From the NCBI RefSeq assembly GCF_000003815.2, contig NC_049990.1:14863875-14927874 (forward strand): a stretch of 64,000 nucleotides of DNA, given 5' to 3'. Shown in pieces: positions 28,501 to 40,500 of this stretch (positions within the stretch are counted from its first letter, which is position 1; every line of letters begins with the position of its first letter). The notes beneath the pieces are model-generated. The model was given only the letters and a program-made list of their open reading frames with translations, was not told where the DNA came from and did no database searches. The stretch comes from Branchiostoma floridae. Taxonomy: Eukaryota; Chordata; Leptocardii; Amphioxiformes; Branchiostomatidae. The position numbers and the translations under genes are program-made.

Positions 28501-31500
28501 TCCACTTTGAGCTTACCTCCATTTCTCTTCCAGCTGTGGAGGCGTAGTTTCCACCGTGCNNNNNNNNNNNNNNNNNNNNNNNNNNNNNNNNNNNNNNNNN
28601 NNNNNNNNNNNNNNNNNNNNNNNNNNNNNNNNNNNNNNNNNNNNNNNNNNNNNNNNNNNCCTTCCAGACTCTACAGGTGAACTTGGGAGACTTGACCATT
28701 GTTCCTGCGGAAACTACCGTTGTGTCTGCTGGTAAGTACACTTGGCTTGGCCAAACTTGTTTTCTCTACCGTTCAATCCATTTCAGACGGTCCTCCTACG
28801 ACATAGACGTATCAGAGTAAATCCGAAGGTCAGAAGTCTACTTGCTACATTTTACTAAGATGTTGGTCATTGCCTTTATAAATTATGTACTTGCTGCAGC
28901 CACAAGAAGAACCGTCATTGTCACGGTGGAGTTGACTCTTGACTACACCGTTGACCTTCAAGATACGTCATCACAAGCCTACATCGACTTGAGCGTCACT
29001 ATCGAAAATGCGGTAGGTTTTCTTCTGTTTAGCAACGTTTACTGCTGAAATCCTTTTCCATGTCCTTCTTTCCCCGTTGGTGACAGAAAGAAATGTGCTC
29101 GCTTCTCAATGACGGACAGTCAGCGCAAAGATAGAAGCTTGATTCTTCTCGGAGGCCATTGTACTAGTCACGAGCCTTGACATCTTTTTCAGGTCCTGCA
29201 AGTCTTTGCTGCCAACCCAGCAGACATCCAGTCGGTGTCCATCACGTCGGTGGCCCCAGGGTAAGATTGAATGTGTTGCTTAATGCAGCTTTATTGCCAA
29301 TCAATTATTCGCTCTGGATAGAACCCACTAAAATATTTTTCAGCAAACACGATTCTGTCGTGCAAAATTAGAACAACCTTGCGAGTAATGCAGCCTTTTT
29401 AAAGAAAATTTCAGTACTACTGTTTTTAATCATCCACGGTGCGCGACATTGCAACTTTGCTTACACAGCACCTCAGTGGTCAACCCGGGTCAGGTAGCCT
29501 CTTTACATTCAAGGCGTCAGGATATCCGGAAACGAGGCTGGGGCCGAAACACAAAATTTACACCAAAAAAACTCTATTCCCTACGCTTTTCAGCCTTGTT
29601 AGCGCTTAATGTCATTTCGCAGTAATTAATGAGAAATGTAAACTCAAACATAGACCCTCAGAAGCCTTTCGTAATTTTCTGTCCACGCACTACCTCGGTT
29701 GCAGAAGAACTCGGGCCTGCACTGTTAAAACCAAGTCGCTACAGTCATTCGGGCTTTGATGTAAAACTATCTTATCTTTTATGCCATTAGAAGCATCCCA
29801 ATCCAAGCACGTAGGGACAGAGTTTATTACAACACAGTAGGCCATAATGACTTGATTTTATATATGACGTCCTCTGGAGACCCCAAGACAAATGCGAGAC
29901 GGCCAAAAAAAAAAAAGTAAAATCCAGCAAAAAAATGCTTCTTAACCTCAGGACTAAACATCCAGCTCATTCTTTCACAGGCTTGGTGTTTTCTATGTTC
30001 AGCTCTAATACTACTGTTACAGTAGGAGCGATCCTTTTATCCTCTTTTAAAAGATGCTAATAGAAAAAAGTCACCATTTCAAAATGTTCTATCGCCATTC
30101 TTACGTAAAAGGAATCATTCAGTGGGGAGCAAAGGTGCTGTGACCCCATGCCCTGACCATGTGCCCCCTTAGAGCAGATCCTGGGGCGGCAAGAATAAAA
30201 TACTGATCGACTAGGAATGCTATTGGGCCACATGTGGCCACAGTGTTTCTATAATAGGTGAAAATCAATGCACACACAGATGTCAGTCATAAAATTAAGT
30301 CAGTGTGGTCTTAATAAGATTGGAAGAGGTATTAATATTGTTCCATGTTGCGTTTTAGCCTCTCTGCAACTAGCACTTCCGTGACCATCGGTGTTGTTGC
30401 TGTTGGTGACAACACAGCAGCCACTACTTCCCAAATTGTTAACATCACAGCGCCTGGTGTACTGCTTGGAAATTTGCCTGTTATATCAACAGACATTGGA
30501 GATACCCGTACGTAGATTGCATTATTTTGTTCAGTTGTACAATGTACTACGGTAACCTTATCCTAGTCAATTACGAGTAGATAAGAAAGTTTTGAATATT
30601 GCATCAAACAATTATATTGTTTATGAAGGTTAGACATCCAGGTAATGAAATATGCCAAAAAGCAGTCACTCAAGGAACTTGATACGATTTTGGAAACGGT
30701 CAGACATTGATAGAAGTTAACTGAAACGTCCGACATCCAAAATCATATACAGTTGCTTGAGTTACTGATTTTTCAATTGAGTCCTTTCTTTCCATCTTAA
30801 ATTACATTCATTATCTTTCTTCCAGCCCCACCATGTCCAGCCGCTATGGACCTTGTTTTTGTTCTGGATGGCACGGGTAGTGTTGGTGAAGAGAACTTTG
30901 AGAGTATGAAAACCATTGTTCAGAAGATAGTGGCGGATTTCAGCATCAGTCCCAGCCAGACCCGTGTTGGTATAATCCAGTATGCTAACACCCAGCGAAT
31001 GGAGATCAGCCTTGATGCATACAGCGATGTGGACAGCTTACAGCAAGCCATTGCTGACATCGAGTATGTATTAAATAACTACATGTATAATTATTTATGG
31101 TTACCTTACATTTAGGTTATATTTGAGCGTGTTTTTCTGTCTTTGTGTGTCTGTGTCTGCTTGTCAACAGCATAACTCGAGAAATCTTTGATGTATCCTG
31201 GTATTTGGTAGGTCTGTACAGTGGCAAAACGAAGATCCAGTTTGATAATGGGCCCCTAGCGGCTTTCTAAGGTACTGGAGCGGAAATTCCGTTTTTAAAT
31301 ATGTCGTGTTCTGGACATATTGAGGTCGTGATTTTGAGTGGTAGATAGCTCTTGGAACCGAGAGTAAATGCCAAGTTTGGACCAACTAGCGTTTGGGGGG
31401 CGGGGTGCTGCAAGGCCGATCAAAACGTTGGACAAGAATAACTTGAAAATGGATTATTATGATTTTTGGTATGTATATAATGACCTATCGGATGACTCAC

Positions 31501-34500
31501 ATAATAAAATACTAATCATGGAATTATTTTAAAATTGACGTTACTATTGAAAGATGTTGATATATTGATGACACACGGAGAAATGTTAAATAGATGATTG
31601 CATTTTTAAGGGCACATTGAAAATCTTATTCATTCTCACGTACTCGTAGCTGTAATTGACAATAACTCGTTTCGATAAATTTCAATCTTTACCCTCAGAT
31701 ACATGGGTGGGGGCACCCTTACCGGACAAGCTCTTGATTACACAAGGAAGTTTGGTTTCTCTCCCAACAACGGAGCTCGTCCTGATGTTGTGCAAGTGGC
31801 AATCGTGATCACGGATGGGGTCTCTAATGATGAAGTGTCAAACCCAGCACAAAGGATGCGTAAGGCACAAATTGTCACCTATGCAGTTGGGATTGGTAGC
31901 AACCTGGACAATGATCAACTCCTCTCTATTGCCGGGACTTCTGAAAATGTCATCGTGGTTTCTGACTTTAACCGCCTGACAGACTTGGCAACCACTCTAC
32001 CACAACAAGTTTGTGAAGGTAAGTCGCATGGCAGATCTTTCGTTATGACATAATTTTAGATGCAAACAAAACATATCGGTCTCCATGACAAATGAAAACG
32101 CCATTGGACACACCATCGTCTGTTTGAAGCTTCCATGATGTAAACACTTTTTTTTCAGTTGAAATTGAATTTTCTTCTTATTTGTCGCGAGCATAAATTA
32201 TATAAACTGCACTCATGCAAGGACAATAATCATGATTATGTAATATCATTTCCATTTGACTTCTCATTTAGTTGGCAAAGGTGCCCAGCTCTTCATCAGT
32301 CTTTCCATCACATCTGTGACATTTACCAATGATCTCCTCAATGCGGACTCATCGGCATATGTGACACTTGTCCAGCAGGTCAATGTAGGGGTGAGTATGT
32401 TCTGAGATATTCGTCTACCTTTAGCATCCAATATATAACATCAAATACATTACATACTCTGTAAGCATTTGTCAGGTCAATGTTATTTTTCTGAAAACAA
32501 GTTTTAGTTTTTCTGTCTGGTGTTGACTACAGACTTTATGTTCTGTTCTGTGCTTAGAATATTTACAGTCACATTGCTTAGTACAGAAACATGTATTCAG
32601 TAAAAGTACTGCACCATTGACAGTTACGTTGGATCATTTGCTTCATTCCATGATCATACTCGGACTGTCTCCTTACTTTTTAGAATTCCTCTGACCCTTG
32701 CTATGGTGTAATCACCATTTTCTAATACATGTTCAATACTGTTGAAGAGGTTCATCAGTCACGTATGTTTAAGTTACTATCAACTTTCTTCGAACAATGA
32801 CTGTTTATTAAAGGTAGAGAACGTACCTCCAAATTTTCGATGTCTGTCAGTACATCTTGGACGCGGAGAATGGTCTAGTCTCAATCTCGTGAGAGAATAC
32901 GAGACTAGACCATTCTCCGCGTCCAAGATGTACTGACAGACATCGAAAATTTGCAGGTACGTTCTCTACCTTTAATAAACAGTCATTGTTCGAAGAAAAT
33001 TGATAGTAATGTTCAATACTGGAAGATAATTGTTTCAACACTTAATCTGATTAAATCTGCCAAATGAATACTAAAGGATGCGATGCCATCCTTTCTGCAG
33101 CATATCATACTTGATTTTTGCAGATTACAAAGAATACATGTAAATAGCAGTGCTGCACGTCCCTCGTGTTACTTTACAACATATCTTACAATTTACAATG
33201 TAACCTAGAAGGCTTTTGTTTTTGTTTGCAGGTCACTCAAACCTTGGGCAATGTTGCTGGACTGAATATCATCCAAGTGATCAACTTTGTACCTGCGTTA
33301 GTATTTGCTTCTCATTGCACGAGAAGACGTTTTGTCTTAAGCTTTCATGACACATAAGTCCCGCTGTGTTGTAAACCCTCCCAGTTATATACCATATCTG
33401 TTCAGTCCTGCTAAAGCAGACAGCCTTGGCAATCTTACATGTTTGAATGACGTTCATCTGTGTTAGTAAATGATATTAGGAAATAACCGAACTTTAATGC
33501 TCAACACACAAGGGAGTTAAAGGACTTACCCAAATTTCCGGCTGACAGAGTTAATCCGTGGACTGATTACACCAATCAGACACCACACAAAGCTTTGGCC
33601 GGATTCAGATTTTAATGGGAGAAGCACCGAATGGAAAACTCTGATGGGCCCATGAACCCAGGCTGTAGAGAGAACAGAGGCAGGGTAGGGATAGGTGGGT
33701 GGGTGAGGGGAGATCGTGGTTTACCCTCTGGTTGTGTTTGGCCGAGAGGCCCTCTCTAGAGTTCACTGCGGCGCAAGGCACCCTGGGACCGATAAGGGAG
33801 CCATTCTCTCTGGGGTGTAATCCCGGGCGATTCCACCAGGGGGCGCAATCCCACTCAGCAACCTCTGGGATGTGATCATGACGTTGGAGACATATGACTG
33901 CAGCAAGGGGTCTTAGGTGCCAGATAACCTATGTCACCGCAGGTCCCCCACAACATCATACCCATTGTTTGTAGATCTGTAATTTGGGGTGGGTGCCCCA
34001 GGGTAAATCTGAAGAAGAAAAACACGTAAATTATGATTATAATTCAATAACGTCATCTTGTGTTCACAGGACTTCTGGAGTAGTTGTTTACTGCCAGGGA
34101 ATAGCTGGTCTTTGGGCATCAGACTCGGTGACACAGTCCATTGCCTCACTACCAGCCTCTTTTGGACCCCTGACCATTGACCCAGCAACAATTGAAGTTG
34201 CACCAACAGGTATTGTTATCCTTAAATTAAATAGCCAACATCAGACCTTTCATGTCTTACTTACAGGTAAATGAAGGCATTGAGGTAATGTGTCTAATTT
34301 TTTATCTGGTCTAATGTAATAATCATATGTCATCAGAATCTGCCATGTATTGACTTAGTTCATAATAGGTGAAGAAAAGAAAATGTCATTAACTCCTTTT
34401 ACTCCATTTACTCAAAGTTTATTGATTCAGCTACATGTTGAGTCATATTTAATTTAATATTTCATTCATAGCAATAAAGAAGTGCTAATGGCATAATCAT

Positions 34501-37500
34501 TGCACATTAGGAAGAGATTATCAATTGCAATCATGTGAGAAGCCCTTTTGGAGAGTATTAGGAGAGCTTTGGTTTTTAAGTATGTATTGTTATTAACCAT
34601 CTTTGAAAATGATGTACTTTGCCTTTTCAGATACTGTGGGTTTGTATGTATCAATGGAAGTACAAGAGTCATTCAATGGTGAACTCATGGACCAATCAAG
34701 TGTTACCTTCCAGACACTCAGTACCAGTCTACAAGTCAGCGTAAGCTCACTTTTTCCATGTTCTTTAGAAGGTGTACTCTGATTGGACACTTTTACACAA
34801 TGTTATGTATGAAATACTTTACAAAATCATGAATATATAGCTGTCATTACTTAATTATCATTAAATTGGCTTACATATAATATACATTTACATTTTAAAC
34901 AAAGGGTGTTCACACTATTCATACAAAATGTTTAAGTTGAAAGATAACAGTACTATCATAGGCCTGATCCTTCAAACTTGCATCTTTTTTTTTGCAACTA
35001 TGCTTTCAGACATTCAACGAATTTCAAGAGGCACTGTCTGTCAGCATTGTTCAATTCAGTGCAGGGTAAGTATTGAATTCTTTAACCTCAAGTTTGAAAT
35101 GTAATCAACATTTCTAAACATATGGTATTCCAGCGAGGGGAAAATCAAATTTATGTCCTCTTTAAAAAACATAGTCCTTATTTCCAATAAACTTATTTCT
35201 TGATGGTTGCAAATGATTGATCTTTATATGATATGTAATATTATAGATATAAATTGTTATACTTGTTTGTTTTCATAGGAGCATAGCAAGAAACACACTG
35301 CCTGTTGCCCATCACTTGGTTGTCTTCAAATTATTTCCTCTTTCTTTACAGCTCCATTGCCACCACCACCTATGTTGTGCTGCTCATCATGGTGAAGACA
35401 TCAGTTCAAACTACCTTCATCCAAAACTTTGATGCTGCCATCCAGTCTGGCTCATATGGAACTCTAACTGTTGTCTCTGGTTCTATCGCCACAACAGGTA
35501 ACATTTCTCATGAACATCGTTATAGCCATCACCAAAGACATTACATGTACTTTTTTCGTAGTTGAAGTTATTAAACTTTCACAAACTCAGAACATGATAT
35601 ATATTTATTGACGGTGAGTACATTTACTATATGGTAACATGCTATTTCCTCTTTTTCGGTCTTGTGATTGTTGATATCTTAACAAGACCTTGTTCGTGGT
35701 CATGCCATATCATTGGTCATTACATGCATTTTTGGTCCTTTGATTTCCAGATATTCAATCCCATTGTAATCTGTGTATCACAAAGCAAATGAGGAACATT
35801 TGATAATCATGTATGGTAACCAAAATAGCAGAAATTACATTTAGCAATATGATTTATATGATAATGCTAATTACTGAAGTGCTGAATAAGAGGAAAGGTG
35901 GCAAAATTCTACACAATGACAAGTTAACTACACAACCATACCCTTATTGATATCAACTTATGTGGTCTAAGTGTCACAAGTTGCAGGAATTTACAAGCCT
36001 AGGTATTCATAAAGTTGCCATCCCTTTCTGTTCTCAGAGCCCACCTGCCCAAATCAGCTGGATATCATCTTTGTGCTGGATGGATCTGGTAGCATCGGAA
36101 CTGACAACTTTGAGAGGATAAAGACATTTGTCAGCAAGGTAGACAAATTTCAGGGTTATTATTAGTAATATCAGTGTCCTGTACTTTGCTGCTGCAATAA
36201 ACTTATTACACAGACTATCATTATGATAGTAACAGTCTGTATTACCTCTACCTGTGATATTTCAACAGCACTGCTGATTTGTATTCAAGTAGCACTTGTT
36301 CACCTTCATCCGTAGGTATCCATTTTTCTTAAAAATGGTACTTTAGGGATGTCAAATCGATGGATGGAGGTTGTAATTTTGCATAGTTGCAGATTTGTAA
36401 GGTATTGCAACTTAAAACCAACGTTTTAGCAACGGATATAGGTTACCTTGTGGATAATGGTGAACTAGTGTTACTTGTCAGTCTAATGTAACATTTATTT
36501 TATTGATGCTAGGTTATTTTACTAAACAATGAAAGCCTTTTTTCAACATTCCATATGTGTTAAGCATTTCATTCTACATGTAAACATTAACCCATGCTTG
36601 GTTATTTTACTAAACAACGAAGGTCTTTTTCAACTTTCGATATGCATTTGATTAGCATTTCATTCTATATAATATTATATTATATTATATTATATTATTT
36701 TCTTCTCCAGGCTGTGACTCGCTTCAACATCGGACCCACCCAGACCCAGATTGGTGTCATTCAGTACAGCAACCAGCCCCAGTCAGAGATCCTCCTGAAC
36801 GACCATCAAGACGCAGCATCTCTCCAACAGGCAATCTCCAGTATCAACTACCTCCAGGGTGGTACCAACACAGGGAAAGCCTTGAGGTATCTCGCAAATA
36901 ATGCCTTCTCGGGCAAGAACGGCGCCCGTGCGGGAGTCAGTAAGGTTGCAATTGTCGTCACTGATGGCAGGTCGTCTGATGATGTTGTGCGACCTGCACT
37001 GAATGCTGGGAAAGAGGGCATCGTTTTGTACGCAGTAGGGATTGGAGGTTCGGTGGACTACCAGGAGCTGAGGGATATTGCCAGCTCAGATGATAAGGTT
37101 GTCAACGTGACCGACTTTAGTGGATTGCAGAGCGTGGGGAATACACTCCCAGACCAGGTTTGCCAAAGTAAGCATGATTTCTATGATGCAATTGTCAAGT
37201 GTAGACTTTAAACTGATCATGATTAATGTCTGTATGCCTATTAACACCATGGATATGAGCATAAACAACTACAGACATTTACAAACGAGTAAAATATGCA
37301 GTGTACATGGGGCAAAGACCTAATGTGTCTGGATATACTTGCAAGTTATTCTGCTAGTTTCCAAATTCTTGCGGCCATATACTAGTACATTATGTAATCT
37401 ATTGGATTGTCATTGTTGGGTAACCGTTCTACATGCAGGGATTTTTATGACCGATGACTGTGGATAATAAGACAAGGAATACTGTTAGTTCATACATTCA

Positions 37501-40500
37501 AGCACATAGCAAAGGTTTAACATTGTCCGCTCATAATACATGACTGTCTTTCTAGATGCATAGTATTTTTTAGCCTTAAAATTATACAAGCACGTATTCT
37601 GTCTTGAAACAAGCGGAATAACCAGTGTTAATGAAAAGAGTGGTGTCTTCTTATGTTACAAGTCACGTGCTTTCATTTCTAAATTCACAGTCATGATGCA
37701 AGATAGGAATGAGAATGATGTGTGTTTGAAACTAATCCATTTCCTAACCTCATTGATCTGTTTTAGCTGGAGTTGAGGTCTTTGTCCAAATTCCGATCAC
37801 CGGTCAGACCTTCAATGCAGAGCTGCTCAACCCCCTCTCAGTGGAATATTCAACCTTCAGTGCTGTCATTGCAGGCTGGGTGAGTTTAACTTTAAGTAGA
37901 ACTTCATACTCCAGGATAGCGTTCTTTCCATTAGTCTGAGATAGACCAGTATTCTACTCCTTTAAATTTATTTCATTTTACTAGAGGTATCTTAAAACTT
38001 CCAGAATTTTGAGACCAAGCTATTATCTGTGTCAAAATAATCATATGGTTGGTTTGATTTGATAGGCTACAAGAACGTTGCAGGGTGTGTCTGGATTCCA
38101 GAGCTACCAGATTGTGGCAATTAGACCTTCGTAAGTGTTTCACTCATCTTTTGGTAATGTCAATCCGTACTTTTGGTACATGGTGTAAACAATTTGATGC
38201 ATTTGATTTTGTTGTTTAACAATTGTTTCACATGTTTCTAAATACTCTTTTGTACACACATCAAAAGCACTGTTTATGACACACGACAGTGGCCTCTGTT
38301 GTTTTTGTATTGTTTTTCATGTATCATCACCATGATCATTAAACTGCATTAATCTCAACTATATGCAAAAAAAAATCCTCTATTCATCACTTTCATGTAT
38401 AGAGCAGACTCATGTCATGTTATAGAGTGATGATTGCTGACTATACTCTTGCTGATGTACAATGAACTTATTCTCAAATCATCATAATTATCAAATTTAT
38501 AATGTTCTTCTTTTAATTGTACACTCAGGACCAATGGTGTGACCATAGTGCTGCGCCTTGTAACAGCAGTCTTTGCCCAGAGTATGGTGACCTCCACCAT
38601 CCAGACCGACCTGCAGTCTGGAAGCCTTGGATCATTCACTGTTAATGCTGCTGGCATTCAAGTTGCAACAGAAGGTACAGTGTCTCTTACCTCCATGTTC
38701 TCAATGATTTTCGTAATGATAGATCACCTTTATCCACGGGGTAACCTATATCCAATTTATCCAGAAACAGGGTACATATAGATATCAAGTCCACAGATGC
38801 TGGTTTCAAATTGCAATATTTTCTAAATGTTGAAGTTTGAAACCACAATCCATTGACTAAATGCTATCCCTAAATACAGCGGATATAGATCACGGTCACG
38901 GGTAAAGGTGAATTAAAAATTATTACGATAGATTTTTATAGTTCTCTTGCTGATTTAAGTACGATGGTCACTTAAGATTGCAAAGTTAAAGAGTTGTTCA
39001 TCCATATGAATTCATCATCATCCACTGTGTTCTGCCTCTACAGTCTTTGAAGAGTCCTGTAGCTGCATTCGTCATCCGTATGAATTACATGACTTAATTT
39101 TTGTGCAGTTTGTTCCAAAATTGAATTACATGATACATGACTGTTTACGCCATTGACTTAGATGTATGTAATGCTTCTGAGTCAAAGCCGTGACTCATCA
39201 ATACTTGATAGACGACAAGAAGTGTCTGATTTACTCATTTTGTATTTTCCAGGCTTTTCGACCATCCATGCCACCATTGCTTACATTGGCACCTTCACTG
39301 CACCACTGCTGGACCCAACTTCAACTGTCTTCATCAGCCTGGTGCAACAGATGGAAGTAGCAGTAAGTTTCCAGTTTTTTTCTTGTGACAAAATTTTGCA
39401 AATGACTGATTTTTTTTCATTGAATGCCCACAGTAATGAGAGAATAGGTTGTCCAGAATCTCTTTGTCCAGTAAAGAAATAGCTTTGTATGCAGCTATGT
39501 TATCAAACATCTGAACTACCGTATATTCTCGAATAAAGTACGCACTTTTTTAACTTTTCAAAATTGAAAAGGTGCTACAGGTTGTTGCCAAAGTTGGGGT
39601 GCGTACTTTATTTGAGGTTACTGCACAGATTAATGGTAAAAAAAAGCCTAAGATACAGCAAGGTGGAGCTACACTTCTAGTAATGTTTCAAAACATGCAC
39701 ATTGTTGTTGTCTTGAAGTTGTCTAAACATGAAACAAAGAAATTGTCTGAACATGATTTACATAAGAGTGGCATTTGCAAACAATCCTTTTGAGTTAGTG
39801 ACTTTGACTTGTACAACTGGTTTTGCCTGATTTCTTCTACCAGTTCTCAGTGATTTTTATAATTTGCAGTAGGCAATTTACAAGTTTATAGAGACAATGA
39901 CAGTGTAAACCCAGGTTATTTTATGCAAAATGACCTGGGGAAAACATCATCAATTCGAATTTATTTAGTTAAAGGTCTGTTCAAAATTGGTGGAGAAGGG
40001 GTGCGTACTTTATTTGAGTTTTTCCATTTTACCTTTCAGTCCCAAAGATCTGTCTAAGACTTGTCCAAAATCAGGGTTGCGTACTTTAATTGGGGTGCGT
40101 ACTTTATTCGAGAATATACGGTAAAGTGTTTTTGTCTTCCAGCTTTTCAACATCTTCGTCAGTGTTCAAGGCCTGTATGCTATTGAAGTATTGCAGTTCA
40201 ATCCACTGTAAGTATGATCCTATCTACCAGTCTACATGTATAAGATACAAGCTAGTACATAGAATTCCATTGTAAGTTAGTTCTTAACAAAACAACAATT
40301 TAGAATTGCTGAGTAGTTTCAATTGTTATTGACGGCTATCAAAAATCAATGAAAGTTATCAGTTTATTTTGTATACTTGGCATGGCATGGTATAATCACA
40401 CTTTATTTTTTACTAATCAAAAATTCAACCATCTTTCTTACAAAAACTTGACCTATATGGTGCCAGAGTTTCAGATTACATACTCTCAGTGCCACAACTT

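Larger units (their letters stand above)
1..29315 (+). repeat. Tandem array of 2.3-kb VWA-SEA-SEA gene modules
   Basis: VWA exon starts lie at 1662, 4017, 6334, 8650, 13491, 15802, 18115, 20410, 22701, 24986 and 27346. Steps are 2285-2360 bp, plus 2529 bp where the retrotransposon and its target duplication were added. Introns are conserved almost as well as exons, so expansion or homogenisation is recent. Class A units (to about 8.7 kb), class B (about 9-18 kb) and class C (18-29 kb) differ by shared diagnostic bases. Homology to the unit fades at about 29315, inside the intron after the second exon of SEA2 in unit 11. Confidence 0.95.

Noticed and set aside
32742-33041. Two similar 64-codon frames on opposite strands
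   Set aside because: Both are products of the same inverted repeat read from each arm.
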